Shown: positions 26,338 through 36,877 of the stretch, one piece after another
Position numbering within the stretch: position 1 is the stretch's first letter
Layout of the letters: each line of letters starts with the position of its first letter
Source: Salinispira pacifica
GTDB taxonomy: Bacteria; Spirochaetota; Spirochaetia; DSM-27196; Salinispiraceae
Length of the DNA stretch: 64,000 nucleotides
Direction of reading: 5' to 3'
Assembly: GCF_000507245.1 (NCBI RefSeq)
Contig: NC_023035.1
Location: 3,205,570-3,269,569 of the forward strand
Program-made: the position numbers and the translations under genes
The notes under the pieces: generated by a model
Database searches by the model: none
What the model was told of the DNA's origin: nothing
The model's input: only the letters and a program-made list of their open reading frames with translations

Positions 26338-27299
26338 GTTTTCAGGGCTTCATACCACTCGATGGTTTCCGTAACCGCCTTCCGGGGTTCGGTAAGCACA
26401 AAATCGAATTGTTGTTCAAAATGTCGCCCCGAAACTTCATAAGGTTCTTCTTTCTGATACAGCATTTCCAACAACTCCCTCATTACCGGGTCGGCCAGCC
26501 CCATCAGCCTGATGATCCAGGTCGGCAAGCGGCGGAGCTTCCCGCTCTTTCCACTCATATCCATAAACAGTTCAGCCACATTTCTGCTTGTCATGCCTGA
26601 GGTACCCCCGATTATCCACGACTGACCCAAAGCCTCCGGTTCGTGGGCTGCTCTGGCCAGCGCTCTCCCAAAATCTCCCACATAGCTGTAGCAGTGGGGG
26701 ATGTCAGGGTTTCCGGGCATCAGCATGGTTTTTCCCGTATACAGGGGATCCAGAAAATACGTTGGCCCGAACAGTGACTGATCGCTGCTCCCCGGACCGT
26801 AAAAATCGGATGCACGGATACTCGTCCATTGCAGGCCCTTCTCCCTGCCCGCAGCCAGCAACGCTTCGTGGAGTTCCAGCCTGATGCGGCCCTTCCTGCT
26901 GGGAGGGTTTACCGGCGTTTCCAGATCAATGAGATCCACTCCCCGGGCATACATGTACAGATTTTCCGATACAGCCAGCACCGCATCATTCTCCAGGGCC
27001 GCCTCGATCAGGTTGGTCTGCACCGGGGGCAGCACCTCAGCCCATTGGTGATACAGGGGGTTCACGCAATGATAGATGGTTCCGGCCCCCCGGGAAGCTT
27101 CGAGAACCTGGCTTCGGTCACGGGCATCGGCCTTTCTCAGTTCGTACAAGTGGGGGTCAAACTCGGCGAGAACAGATCTGCGCAGTTCGTTCAATGTGCC
27201 GCTGCGGTTCACCAGTCTGACCGGGTATCCCCGGCGGATCAGGTTCGCCGCGGTGTGAAGGCCTACCGGCCCGGTTCCGAAAATCACCTCTGTCTTCAT
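26328..27299 (-). CDS. NAD-dependent epimerase/dehydratase-like extended SDR
   Basis: This protein of about 323 residues has a Rossmann dinucleotide site FGTGPVGLHTAANLI and a substrate-loop region. The usual YxxxK is replaced by a local SENLYMYARG, typical of atypical SDRs. IRASDFYGPG is the conserved strand found in sugar and flavonoid-type reductases. The substrate is unknown. The start at 27299 (MKTEVIFG) follows AAGGAG; a longer frame upstream would run into the operators. It is divergent from a TetR gene, with three copies of a palindromic operator between them, so it is probably the regulated target. Confidence 0.78.
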   Translation of the reverse strand: MKTEVIFGTGPVGLHTAANLIRRGYPVRLVNRSGTLNELRRSVLAEFDPHLYELRKADARDRSQVLEASRGAGTIYHCVNPLYHQWAEVLPPVQTNLIEAALENDAVLAVSENLYMYARGVDLIDLETPVNPPSRKGRIRLELHEALLAAGREKGLQWTSIRASDFYGPGSSDQSLFGPTYFLDPLYTGKTMLMPGNPDIPHCYSYVGDFGRALARAAHEPEALGQSWIIGGTSGMTSRNVAELFMDMSGKSGKLRRLPTWIIRLMGLADPVMRELLEMLYQKEEPYEVSGRHFEQQFDFVLTEPRKAVTETIEWYEALKTQG

Positions 27300-27370
27300 A
27301 CTTTGCTCCTTTGAAAATCTGTCTGGATAGATGCACCGGGGAACCATGCAATAAGCCTGCAACCCAGCAT

Positions 27371-27441
27371 TGTTGGCACCGCCAACACTACAAATCTACG
27401 TGATATTGTTGGCACTGTCAATATTGTTGGCGTCATTAACA
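27371..27441. promoter_or_regulatory. Three 17-bp operator copies between tetR-type and epimerase genes
   Basis: TGTTGGCACCGCCAACA (27371-27387, perfect palindrome), TGTTGGCACTGTCAATA (27407-27423) and TGTTGGCGTCATTAACA (27425-27441) share the half-site TGTTGGC, with progressively diverged second halves. Starts are 36 and 18 bp apart. Such clustered dyads between divergent genes are the usual binding pattern for a TetR-family repressor. Confidence 0.72.
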
Positions 27442-27482
27442 TTAATTATTGCAGATTTTCCCTGTTAAGGATAAAATGAGCC

Positions 27483-28082
27483 ATGTCGGAAAAGAACTCC
27501 TATCATCACGGCAATCTTCGTGAATCTCTCATTTCAATCGCCCTGGAAGAGCTGGAAAAAACCGGGCTGGATGAACTCAGTCTTCGCGCCCTTGCCGACC
27601 GACTGGGGGTATCCAAGACAGCGCCGTACAGACACTTCGCCACCAAGCGGGAGCTTTTGGCATCTCTGGCCGCTGAAGGGTATGAACTCTTTGCGAATAT
27701 GCTGGAAGAACGGGAAGAGGAAGTGCTGGCCCTGGAGGGGAATGATCGGGTGAGGAGAATGTATGAGTTGTACGGAGAGTTTGCACGAACCCGTCCGGAA
27801 CTCTACCGGCTGATGTTTTCTCGGCTGGGGAATAGTCTTCACTCAGAGCGCTGCCGGACAAATGCAGAGCGGGCATTTGCTTCCCTCATACGCATGAGCG
27901 TTTCTCTTCTCAGACCCCCCGACCAGGACCCCCGACCTGCGGCGCTCTCTCTCTTCGCCTCAATGCACGGATGGGCAACCCTGCTTATGGACGATCTGAT
28001 TCCCCCGGATACGGGCGTGGACTGGTCCAATTGGCAGAACTTTGTCCAAACCCTGAATATCAACACCACAAAGAGCTCCTGA
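27483..28082 (+). CDS. TetR/AcrR-family transcriptional regulator
   Basis: This 199-residue regulator has an N-terminal HTH: SYHHGNLRESLISIALEELE, then ELSLRALADRLGVSKTAPYR as the DNA-recognition helix region and HFATKRELLASLA. The opening matches the YHHGNLR-type TetR subgroup with a WHG-type ligand domain; MHGWATLLMDD at the C-terminal side fits. The effector is unknown. It is divergent from the epimerase gene with the operator array between them, so it probably represses both itself and that gene. Confidence 0.87.
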   Translation: MSEKNSYHHGNLRESLISIALEELEKTGLDELSLRALADRLGVSKTAPYRHFATKRELLASLAAEGYELFANMLEEREEEVLALEGNDRVRRMYELYGEFARTRPELYRLMFSRLGNSLHSERCRTNAERAFASLIRMSVSLLRPPDQDPRPAALSLFASMHGWATLLMDDLIPPDTGVDWSNWQNFVQTLNINTTKSS

Positions 28083-28118
28083 GCAACAGCCCGATGCCCA
28101 CCCCGTCATTCCCGGCCC

Positions 28119-28154
28119 CGAAAAACCGGAGAGGCCCGAAAAACCGGAGAGGCC
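28119..28154 (+). repeat. Two direct copies of an 18-bp sequence
   Basis: CGAAAAACCGGAGAGGCC occurs twice without spacing in the 111-bp gap between the TetR gene and the convergent thiolase. No coding or terminator function is evident. Confidence 0.7.
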
Positions 28155-28193
28155 GGAACGGAGGTGGTGCGGAGGTGCGGCGGCGGCAGCATG

Positions 28194-29468
28194 CTATTCG
28201 GGACTTTCAAGAATGGCGGTAACGCCCATGCCTCCGGCGGTACAAATGCTTATGAGCCCCCGTTTTCCCTTCTCTTGGCTGAGGAGTTTCCCCAGGGTTG
28301 CGGTAATCCGAGCGCCGGTTGCGGCATACGGATGCCCCAATGCGATACTTGAACCGTGAACGTTCAGTTTACTCCGGTCAATGCTTCCCAGAGGCTTGTC
28401 CAGACCCAGTTTTTCCCGGCAGTACTCTTCACTTTCCCAGGCATTAAGGGTGGCGAGCACCTGTGCGGCAAAAGCCTCATGAATTTCATAGAAGTCAAAA
28501 TCCTGAAGCTTCATGTTGTTTCGTTGAAGCATTTCGCTCACCGCATATGTTGGTGCAATCAGCAACCCTTCCCCGTTTACAAAATCAACCGCTGCAGTCT
28601 GGGCGTCCACAATTTTCGCCAGGATGGGCCAGCCCCGTTTTTTGGCTTCCTCTTCACTGGCTAACAGCACCGCTGCAGAACCGTCGCTCAGGGGAGATGA
28701 GTTGGCGGCGGTGAGTGTTCCGTTCTCCCGGTCAAACGCCGGCCTGAGGGAGGAGATTTTTTCAACACTGGTTTTGGGACGGAGGAAGGTATCCCGGTCG
28801 AGCCCCTGGAAAGGAATTACCAGGTCATCGAAAAAATTGTCTTCATACGCCTTCGCCGCCTTATGATGACTCTCAACCGCAAGCGTATCCTGGTCCTCCC
28901 GGCTGAGCTTCCAGTCTTTGGCCATCATTTCCGCATGATCGCCCATGCGCTTGCCGGTACGCCGCTCTACAACCGCAGGAATGCGGGGCTTCAGCATACC
29001 CAGACGGAATTTCAAGGCCTGTGTGAACCGCTTCCACCCGCCTTTGGCAGCATTCAGCCGCATAAGATAGTGTGTAAACCTTCGGGTGAACTCAACGGGG
29101 ATATCGCTGTTGGTATCCACACCGCCAGCAATCCCCACTTCAATCTGGCCCAGCGCAATCTTGTTCGCTACGGCAATCACACCCTCGAGACTGGTGCCGC
29201 AGGCCTGCCGTACATCGTAGGCCGGGGTGTGGGGATCCAGACCGCTGTCCAGGGCTGCTTCCCGGGCAATGGCAATCTCATCGCTGTGGCCGATTACCGC
29301 ACCCATAACCACTTCACCAATCCGCTCACCTTTCAGATCATACCGCTCCACCAGTGCTTTCAGGGGGGGAACTGCAAGCTCATGGTTTGTTTTCCCGAAA
29401 TAATCGGTAAATGACCTGCTGAAGGGAATTCTTGCCCCTCCGACGATAACAACGTTTCTTGATTTCAC
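28194..29468 (-). CDS. Acetyl-CoA C-acyltransferase (thiolase, FadI-like)
   Basis: This 424-residue thiolase catalyses CoA-dependent cleavage or condensation of acyl-CoA. The nucleophilic Cys is in VRQACGTSLEGV. The central GQ/D region and the His in YEIHEAFAAQVL are present. ALGHPYAATGARI and the second catalytic Cys in SICTAGGMGV complete the set. Length and the N-terminal RIPFSRSFTDYFGKTNHEL favour the FadI (trifunctional beta-chain) type. No FadJ partner is adjacent. The start follows GGAG. It may serve beta-oxidation along with the acyl-CoA ligase at 44-46 kb, which is an inference. Confidence 0.9.
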   Translation of the reverse strand: MKSRNVVIVGGARIPFSRSFTDYFGKTNHELAVPPLKALVERYDLKGERIGEVVMGAVIGHSDEIAIAREAALDSGLDPHTPAYDVRQACGTSLEGVIAVANKIALGQIEVGIAGGVDTNSDIPVEFTRRFTHYLMRLNAAKGGWKRFTQALKFRLGMLKPRIPAVVERRTGKRMGDHAEMMAKDWKLSREDQDTLAVESHHKAAKAYEDNFFDDLVIPFQGLDRDTFLRPKTSVEKISSLRPAFDRENGTLTAANSSPLSDGSAAVLLASEEEAKKRGWPILAKIVDAQTAAVDFVNGEGLLIAPTYAVSEMLQRNNMKLQDFDFYEIHEAFAAQVLATLNAWESEEYCREKLGLDKPLGSIDRSKLNVHGSSIALGHPYAATGARITATLGKLLSQEKGKRGLISICTAGGMGVTAILESPE

Positions 29469-29618
29469 ACTTCACTCCTTATGTAATAAAAATGCAGAGT
29501 CCCGATAGAACCGAGACCCTCCGGGCCAAAATTATTGAATGACCGTTCAATAGACAAGTGATTTTATCAGGTATTTCTTTACTTGACGACCTTTTTTTTG
29601 AAAGACGATACTGAAGGT

Positions 29619-30071
29619 ATGGAGGCCGAAAAAATTATGAAGACTGTTTGTGCTTTTGAAACACGGGATCATTTTACGGCACTCAGCGCCAAAGAACTTC
29701 TTGAATCCAACGGGATTCAATGTTTAATTCCCAACATGTTTCACGGCGGCCTTCAGCCTCACCTAAGTCTTTCGGCAGTCAGCTACCGCGTTCTTGTGGA
29801 CCCGGAAGATCTGGAAGTCGCCAGGGATCTGATTCAGGGTTTTTCGGTGAAGATGCAGGATGAGCATCCCGAATGGTCGGAGTCCGAACAGCTGCACCGG
29901 CTGGTCTACCACTGTCCCGAATGCAAAAGCACAGATATTTCAGAATCTCCGGCCATTCGCGGCTTTTCGGATCTGATGAAGCTCATAATCCGTATGTCCC
30001 CTGAATCCAGCAAATACCTCAAACTCCGCTGCCGCAGCTGCGGCTTCAGCTGGGAGATCATGAGAACATAG
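29619..30071 (+). CDS. DUF2007-like protein with C-terminal zinc ribbon
   Basis: This protein of about 150 residues opens with a DUF2007-like domain (KTVCAFETRDHFTALSAKEL, SNGIQCLIPNM, YRVLVDPEDLEVARDLI). This is a signal-transduction-type fold seen in many bacteria. A zinc ribbon follows, CPECKSTD ... CRSCGFSW. The function of the family is unknown. The ATG at 29619 is chosen; a later one at 29637 is possible, and a longer frame to 29583 has no ribosome site. Confidence 0.7.
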   Translation: MEAEKIMKTVCAFETRDHFTALSAKELLESNGIQCLIPNMFHGGLQPHLSLSAVSYRVLVDPEDLEVARDLIQGFSVKMQDEHPEWSESEQLHRLVYHCPECKSTDISESPAIRGFSDLMKLIIRMSPESSKYLKLRCRSCGFSWEIMRT

Positions 30072-30128
30072 CGCTGCTGTCCCTCCGGGAGACTTGACCC
30101 GGCAGGTTCATCAGGCAATACTGGTCTA

Positions 30129-30563
30129 ATGAAACGTATTACAGCTATTGTGTTTTTTCTGATATTGGCGTTCTCCCTCTCCGGCCAGAGCAAGGCGGAC
30201 GATATCCAAACCCTTCTGGAGCTCACAAATTCTGCGGATCTGAGTCGTCAGGTAATTGAAATGCTCATTCCTCAGTATCAGTCAATGGTTCCGGATGTTC
30301 CCGGTGAATACTGGCAGGGTCTCATAGACGAATTCAACGGGGACGAGCTGATGGGGCTTATTATCCCCATATACGACAGAAATTTCACCCACGATGAAAT
30401 CAAGGATCTGATTGCCTTTTACGAGAGCCCCACCGGACGGCGTTTTATTGAGCTACAGCCGAAAATTATGCAGGAGTCCATGGAAGCGGGACAGAAATGG
30501 GGTATGGAGCTGGCTCAGCGGATTCAGCAGCGATTGGTTGACGACGGGCATTTAAGCCTCTGA
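30129..30563 (+). CDS. Secreted DUF2059-family protein
   Basis: This 144-residue protein has a signal peptide (MKRITAIVFFLILAFSLSG) and an all-helical DUF2059 domain. LIPIYDRNFTHDEIKDLIAFYESPTG is interrupted by no gap and matches the family core (the F-Y-x-S-P-x-G segment), followed by RRFIELQPKIMQES. It is periplasmic, with unknown function. It stands between the zinc-ribbon protein and a PH-like membrane protein, all on the same strand. Confidence 0.75.
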   Translation: MKRITAIVFFLILAFSLSGQSKADDIQTLLELTNSADLSRQVIEMLIPQYQSMVPDVPGEYWQGLIDEFNGDELMGLIIPIYDRNFTHDEIKDLIAFYESPTGRRFIELQPKIMQESMEAGQKWGMELAQRIQQRLVDDGHLSL

Positions 30564-30702
30564 GGCCGTCAACCGGCACATTCCGGGATCCGCCCCACCC
30601 GTATCACCGTGAAAATGCCGTCCTGTACGGTATATTTCAGGACGGTATCCCCCGGGAATTCCCGCACATACCCATCTATGAGTCAGAAAAGAGGGAGGAA
30701 GC

Positions 30703-31098
30703 ATGACCATCCAGAACCCAAGAACTCTACGGGCTGCAGGCGCATCTCTCGGCCCGCTTGTAATCGCCCTGGGCCCGATGTTTCAGGACGGACGGGAGAT
30801 CTGGTACGGATTTGTTCTGCTGATTATCACTCTGTTTGTGTTTCTCATATTCCAGCGAATCCAGCCCAAATACCTTTTCCGATCAACCGACCAGGGCATT
30901 ATTGTTACCGGGGGAAAAACCGGGCTGTATGATCCGGATTATGTTCCCTACTCCGACATCAATGACGTGGAATACAATTCAGGACTGATTATCATCAAAC
31001 GGAAGCTTCACCCGCCCATCGAACTGCGCATACCGGGAAAACACCGGCAGGCTGTTGTGGATGAAATTCGCTCAGGTATCAGCGGCACAGGGGAATAA
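30703..31098 (+). CDS. Membrane protein with PH-like C-terminal domain
   Basis: This 131-residue protein has two hydrophobic segments near the N-terminus (about 14-27 and 34-52). A cytoplasmic beta domain follows (YLFRSTDQGIIVTGGKTGLY, VPYSDINDVEYNSGLIIIK), which reads like a bacterial PH domain. Function is unknown. The stop is one base before the next start (31100), so it is co-transcribed with the DUF1697 gene. The start codon is preceded by GGAGG. Confidence 0.65.
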   Translation: MTIQNPRTLRAAGASLGPLVIALGPMFQDGREIWYGFVLLIITLFVFLIFQRIQPKYLFRSTDQGIIVTGGKTGLYDPDYVPYSDINDVEYNSGLIIIKRKLHPPIELRIPGKHRQAVVDEIRSGISGTGE

Positions 31099-31099
31099 C

Positions 31100-31642
31100 A
31101 TGCAGTGGGTTGCATTACTCAGGGGAATCAATGTCGGCGGGCGGAACAAAGTTCCCATGAAAGAGCTGCGGCACAGTCTTGAGAAAGAAGGTTTCAGCCG
31201 GGTGAAAAGCTATATTGCTTCGGGAAATATTATTCTGAACTCATCCAGCCATACCGGCCGGGAGTTGACCGGGACAATCGAAACCATTCTGCAAAGGGAT
31301 TTTTCTGTTGATACAAGGGTGTTGATCCTCCGGGGATCGAAGTTTCAGCAGATTGCCGAAGCAATACCCGGAGATTGGGAGAACGATAAGGAACAGAAAA
31401 GCGATGTTTTGTTCCTGTTTCCCGAAGACGACTCCCGGGATATTCTCAGCCGGGTTCCACCCCGGGAGGGCATAGATACGGCTCATTATGTTCCCGGCGC
31501 CCTCCTATGGAATGTTTTACGCCGTAATCAGGGAAAAACAGGCCTCCAGAAAATTACTAGCACAGATATCTATAAAAGCCTCACGATCCGGAACGTCAAT
31601 ACCGTCAGAAAAATATCTTCAATGCTGAACCAGGACTCCTGA
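31100..31642 (+). CDS. DUF1697-family protein
   Basis: This 180-residue protein starts with the family's hallmark WVALLRGINVGGRNKVPM. It continues with SYIASGNIIL, SDVLFLFP and a C-terminal T-S-T-D-I-Y-K-S-L-T-I-R-N segment. DUF1697 proteins are small cytosolic proteins of unknown function. The ATG at 31100 follows AGGGG and is preferred over a longer frame overlapping the previous gene. Confidence 0.82.
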   Translation: MQWVALLRGINVGGRNKVPMKELRHSLEKEGFSRVKSYIASGNIILNSSSHTGRELTGTIETILQRDFSVDTRVLILRGSKFQQIAEAIPGDWENDKEQKSDVLFLFPEDDSRDILSRVPPREGIDTAHYVPGALLWNVLRRNQGKTGLQKITSTDIYKSLTIRNVNTVRKISSMLNQDS

Positions 31643-31699
31643 GCTTCAGGGGTGCCATAGATACCTCCAAGGTGTAAAAGCTGCATGTATTCATTGAAC

Positions 31700-31854
31700 A
31701 GTGCACCGAAGAGTGTGGAATCTGGACCTGGTAGTTACTGATTGGGCAAAACTCACATTTCCCGCCATCAGTACCGGTCTGAAAAGCGGCATTTTTTCAT
31801 TTATATAGCTGTATTCTTCCCATTCTGCGTCCATTCCACACTCTTTGGGGCACT
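31700..31854. mobile_element. Second MITE-like element with 22-bp imperfect inverted repeats
   Basis: The left end is AGTGCACCGAAGAGTGTGG at 31700 onward; the complement of the right end (31854 inward) reads AGTGCCCCAAAGAGTGTGG. They match at 20 of 22 positions over the full repeat. The outer AGTGCACC[AG]AAG is shared with the insertion sequence end at 63033 and with the element at 10647. The 155-bp segment is non-coding and lies in the 297-bp gap between the DUF1697 gene and the NAD(P)-binding protein gene, whose promoter it abuts. Confidence 0.5.
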
Positions 31855-31911
31855 CTTTGCACTATATATCCCTTGCCTTCCGGATCAAAACTGTTTACCT
31901 TCTATATATAG

Positions 31912-31923
31912 TTGCGCACGCAA
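31912..31923. promoter_or_regulatory. Palindromic operator candidate
   Basis: TTGCG-CA-CGCAA is a perfect palindrome 16 bp upstream of the start of the NAD(P)-binding protein gene, next to a TATATA stretch. A MarR-family regulator is encoded just downstream of that gene and is a plausible ligand (inference). Confidence 0.45.
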
Positions 31924-31939
31924 TTTTAAGGAGGACAAC

Positions 31940-32575
31940 ATGACACTTACCATATTCGGATCAACCGGAAAAACCGGACAATATCTGGTAAAAATGGCAC
32001 TTGAAGCCGGGTACAGGGTACGAGCCTTTGCACGGACTCCGGAAAAGATGGAAATTCGCCACGACAATCTCCAGGTGGTGGCAGGTAATGCTCTGGAGTA
32101 TTCTTCGGTACGTGAGGCAGTGAAGGGCAGCGATGCAGTGTTCAGTTTAATCGGCGTCACCCCCGGGAGTGAGCAGAACAGTTTTCTCATGGCTATGCAG
32201 AACATTGTGGCCGGGATGAGGGAAGAGGGCGTTTCACGACTGATAATGTCTGCAGGGGCAGGGGTGGGAGATCCCAACGATCGCCCCGATTTTATGGGCA
32301 GGCTGATGGGAGGGCTCATACGGCTCATTGCACCGAAAGCATACCATGACGGACTGGAGACCGCATCCTACATCAGAAGCTGTACGGACATTCAATGGTC
32401 CATGATCCGGGTTCCCATGCTCAGCGATAAAGCTCCCCGGCAGCCGCAGATCCGGCAGGGATTTCTGGGAGTAAATACCGGACATTCCCTGTACCGAAAA
32501 GATATGGCTGATGTGATGCTCAGAGAACTCAAGGAGGGAAAACACATTCACCAGGCTCCGGTTTACTCCAACTGA
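31940..32575 (+). CDS. NAD(P)H-binding atypical SDR (NmrA/YwnB-like)
   Basis: This 211-residue protein has the dinucleotide motif IFGSTGKTGQYLVKMALEAG and the short-form NAD(P)H-binding fold (AFARTPEKM, VVAGNALEYSSVREAVKGSD, DAVFSLIGVTPG, RLIMSAGAG). Members are flavin- or quinone-reductase-like or NADP sensors. The ATG at 31940 follows AAGGAGG; a longer frame exists but lacks a ribosome site and crosses the repeat element. It is followed 49 bp later by a MarR gene; the two probably form a redox- or drug-responsive pair. Confidence 0.82.
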   Translation: MTLTIFGSTGKTGQYLVKMALEAGYRVRAFARTPEKMEIRHDNLQVVAGNALEYSSVREAVKGSDAVFSLIGVTPGSEQNSFLMAMQNIVAGMREEGVSRLIMSAGAGVGDPNDRPDFMGRLMGGLIRLIAPKAYHDGLETASYIRSCTDIQWSMIRVPMLSDKAPRQPQIRQGFLGVNTGHSLYRKDMADVMLRELKEGKHIHQAPVYSN

Positions 32576-32624
32576 CAGCTCGGCGGCACAGACGATCCGG
32601 TGTGTCTCATGCTATAGTTTGAAG

Positions 32625-33092
32625 ATGAGCGGATTGGAACGGGATTACCCCATGCATGCAAAAATACCGGAAGACAGCAAAGGAAGCTTCGGATTGTGGA
32701 TTTCCATTATCAACCGAAGTGCCCAAAGTTATTTTTACCATAAACTCGAGCCCTTCGGACTGGGTACCGGCCAGCAGGCATATCTGCTGGCCCTGCTGCC
32801 CGGCGAAGAGATTGTCCAGGATCAGCTGGCCCAGCGTCTCCAGATAGACCGGGCAAATGTGACACGGGCCTTGGGGTCGCTGATCAAATCCGGATATGTA
32901 CAACGGCGAATATCACCGGAAGACCGCCGGGCACGCCTGGTATCCCTTACCGAAAAGGGTACTGAGGTGCGCCGGGAAGTGGAGGGCATTGCGTCCCAAT
33001 GGATCGAAACATTGCAAAAGGCAGTATCTGCCGATGAATGGAACCAGAGCGAACAGACCCTTCGGAAAATTGCCCTGAGCCTTCATGAGTAA
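32625..33092 (+). CDS. MarR-family transcriptional regulator
   Basis: This protein of about 155 residues has a winged helix (QLAQRLQIDRANVTRALGSL, recognition helix; wing SPEDRRARLVSLTEKG). The flanking helices LEPFGLGTGQQAYLLALL and EVEGIASQWIETLQ serve dimerisation. No redox-sensing Cys is present, so it is unlikely to be OhrR. The start is uncertain (ATG 32625 or 32652). It probably controls the preceding NAD(P)-binding gene through the palindrome at 31912. Confidence 0.82.
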   Translation: MSGLERDYPMHAKIPEDSKGSFGLWISIINRSAQSYFYHKLEPFGLGTGQQAYLLALLPGEEIVQDQLAQRLQIDRANVTRALGSLIKSGYVQRRISPEDRRARLVSLTEKGTEVRREVEGIASQWIETLQKAVSADEWNQSEQTLRKIALSLHE

Positions 33093-33143
33093 ACCTTCCC
33101 GAAGTCTACGATACGGGCGTAAAGCCCCGCTATAGCGCATAAA

Positions 33144-33172
33144 AAAAGGCTGCCCGAAATCGGCAGCCTTTT
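33144..33172. terminator. Bidirectional terminator between marR and groEL
   Basis: AAAAGGCTGCC pairs with GGCAGCCTTTT (11 bp, 7-nt loop), with A7 on one side and T4 on the other. It can stop both the MarR transcript and the convergent groEL transcript. Confidence 0.8.
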
Positions 33173-33270
33173 CTGTCTGCATGCCGGGGAATAAATATCC
33201 GCCGGCAGTGCAGAACCATTGTGTATGTATGATATCCGGACAAGCTTTTACCGCTGTCGGACTCACAGCA

Positions 33271-34929
<1,659 letters not shown>

Positions 34930-35074
34930 TCACTTAGAGAGTGTTTTATAGAGACAGTAATGAAAATGTCTTAGATTGACAGTAAAATACAGAAATTTAG
35001 CGGAAACATCAACAAAAAAAATCCTGACCATTCGTGATTTTTATGATACAAAGTGAGAGTCAGCTGCGGAATGC

Positions 35075-36856
35075 ATGCAGCCGAGTATTTTTTCACCAAA
35101 AGGCCCTGGTATGACGACTGAGATTCTACCTCTTATCTCAATATACGGAGAAACCGAACAACAGATCCAACAGCTGATTGAATTTCTCCACCGGGAAGGT
35201 AACTCCATTCGCGTAGCCGTCCGCTGTCCTCTGAAGGATCTGGAGTCCCTTGGCACAGACACCTGGGATCAGCTGAAACCCTTTCTGAACTCAGGCAGCA
35301 TTCATTTTTTTCCCGATAGTCTCTCTGGAAGCTACCACGGACTTATGAACAAACGGCAGCTGAAATCCGAATTGAAAGAGACACGGAAGCGTTCATCAGA
35401 GATTTTCCCCGACCGCAAGCTGATGTTCATGCCCAGGTGGCACGATGTTTTCCGCCCGGAAGCCCGGGAAATGTACCGGGATATTCTCACCAACGTTCTC
35501 ATCCCCCACAGGTATTACGGAAATTTTCACTGGTACTCACTTCTCGGTTCGGAACAGCACCTGGTACCGGCACTCAAACCGGAGGTTGACGAATACCAGG
35601 GAAAAATCGGACTCTTCTTCCTGCAGCATAGACTGAACCACATAGAAAAGAAGATTCAAGAGATGATCCAGCACCGTGAACTTCACGCAAGCGGAACAAC
35701 CCAGATCATCCTGGAAATCGAGACTTCCGGCACGGATTTTCCCTCCGAGATGCTCCAGCAGATTCTGGAACTCAGAGAAAAAGGAAGGGAATTCACATCA
35801 GGCTTCGAACAGCTTTCCTTCCTGTCATACTCGGGAACTGATAACACCCATTCACGCAGCCTGCCGCCGGGAACCATACTGCCTGCCCTCTTTGATCCGC
35901 CGGCTAATACCCCGGGTTTTACCGCCCAGCTGTTTCCCGCATCAAGGCTGCAGCAGGAAGAAAAGCATGCACCGGTATTCAGCAGCCTCTCCCGGGTGCC
36001 CCATCCTGAACAGCGGGTTGAGCCAGAACGGCCCAAGCGGGAAATAACCTCCAGCATGATCGGTCAGGCACGGCTGAAAGAACAGGAACTGGAGGCGGTC
36101 TTCCTCAACGGCAACATCACCGCACTTTCTAGTGGGGGCAAGGCATTTCACCTTAGTCCGGGAATATCGAGCCGGATTGACTTCAACGGTCAGAGCAGAA
36201 ATAAACCGGCACGTTTTGAAATGGAAAGCGCCTTCGCAGTTGAGGATGAACACAGCCGGGGTCTGCGTCAAACCCTGCACCTGAAACACGACTGGGTGCA
36301 GATAGCCGGCCGAATTGTCAATGACTTCCTGCTGATCGGAGATAACCGTCAGCTGTATCTGGACAGCTACATTCAGCACCCCTGGCTGAAGGACGGCAGA
36401 CAGTTCAGCGAATACATTCCCCAGATGATCACCCTTTGGGATTCCCTTGAACGGAACAGACGGGTAGTTCTCCGGTCAATGAATTCCGATGCCAGCGAGC
36501 GAAATATCAACATCGATCTCAGTCTTATCGAATCCAGGGAGTGTATTCTCCTGCCCGGAAGCAGCTGGGTGTTCAGCAGCGGAGATCAGCATCTGGGTAT
36601 GGATTTGATATACGGGAGTAAAAACCGGATAAACCTGCCGGCGGCCTGTATTATTGAACCAGAAAAGAAAGGGCAGTTTCGAATATCATTCGCTCCCGCA
36701 GGAATCTACATCAGACCGGATTCCAGACTGGTAAACGGCCTTCTTGAACATTACAGCCTGAGACTGATACCCAATATCAGTAAATTCGAGGATTTCGGCG
36801 CTATCGAAAGGAAGGTATACCGAAGGATTCACGATCCCTTTGTGATTTATTACTGA
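35075..36856 (+). CDS. Large protein of unknown function, possible carbohydrate-active enzyme
   Basis: This 593-residue soluble protein shows no signal peptide or TM segment. The N-terminal ~200 residues contain strands and helices like a TIM-type or beta/alpha barrel (TEILPLISIYGETEQQIQQL, PDRKLMFMPRWHDVFRPEA, HRYYGNFHWYSLLG). The C-terminal ~230 residues look like a beta sandwich (FEMESAFAVEDEHSRGLRQT, DFLLIGDNRQLYLDSY). That layout faintly recalls GH57/GH38-type amylase or mannosidase relatives, but no catalytic motif can be named. Start is ATG 35075 or 35111. It is divergent from groEL and convergent with the FapA gene. Confidence 0.6.
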   Translation: MQPSIFSPKGPGMTTEILPLISIYGETEQQIQQLIEFLHREGNSIRVAVRCPLKDLESLGTDTWDQLKPFLNSGSIHFFPDSLSGSYHGLMNKRQLKSELKETRKRSSEIFPDRKLMFMPRWHDVFRPEAREMYRDILTNVLIPHRYYGNFHWYSLLGSEQHLVPALKPEVDEYQGKIGLFFLQHRLNHIEKKIQEMIQHRELHASGTTQIILEIETSGTDFPSEMLQQILELREKGREFTSGFEQLSFLSYSGTDNTHSRSLPPGTILPALFDPPANTPGFTAQLFPASRLQQEEKHAPVFSSLSRVPHPEQRVEPERPKREITSSMIGQARLKEQELEAVFLNGNITALSSGGKAFHLSPGISSRIDFNGQSRNKPARFEMESAFAVEDEHSRGLRQTLHLKHDWVQIAGRIVNDFLLIGDNRQLYLDSYIQHPWLKDGRQFSEYIPQMITLWDSLERNRRVVLRSMNSDASERNINIDLSLIESRECILLPGSSWVFSSGDQHLGMDLIYGSKNRINLPAACIIEPEKKGQFRISFAPAGIYIRPDSRLVNGLLEHYSLRLIPNISKFEDFGAIERKVYRRIHDPFVIYY

Positions 36857-36877
36857 TATTCCCGGACCCTGGTCCGC

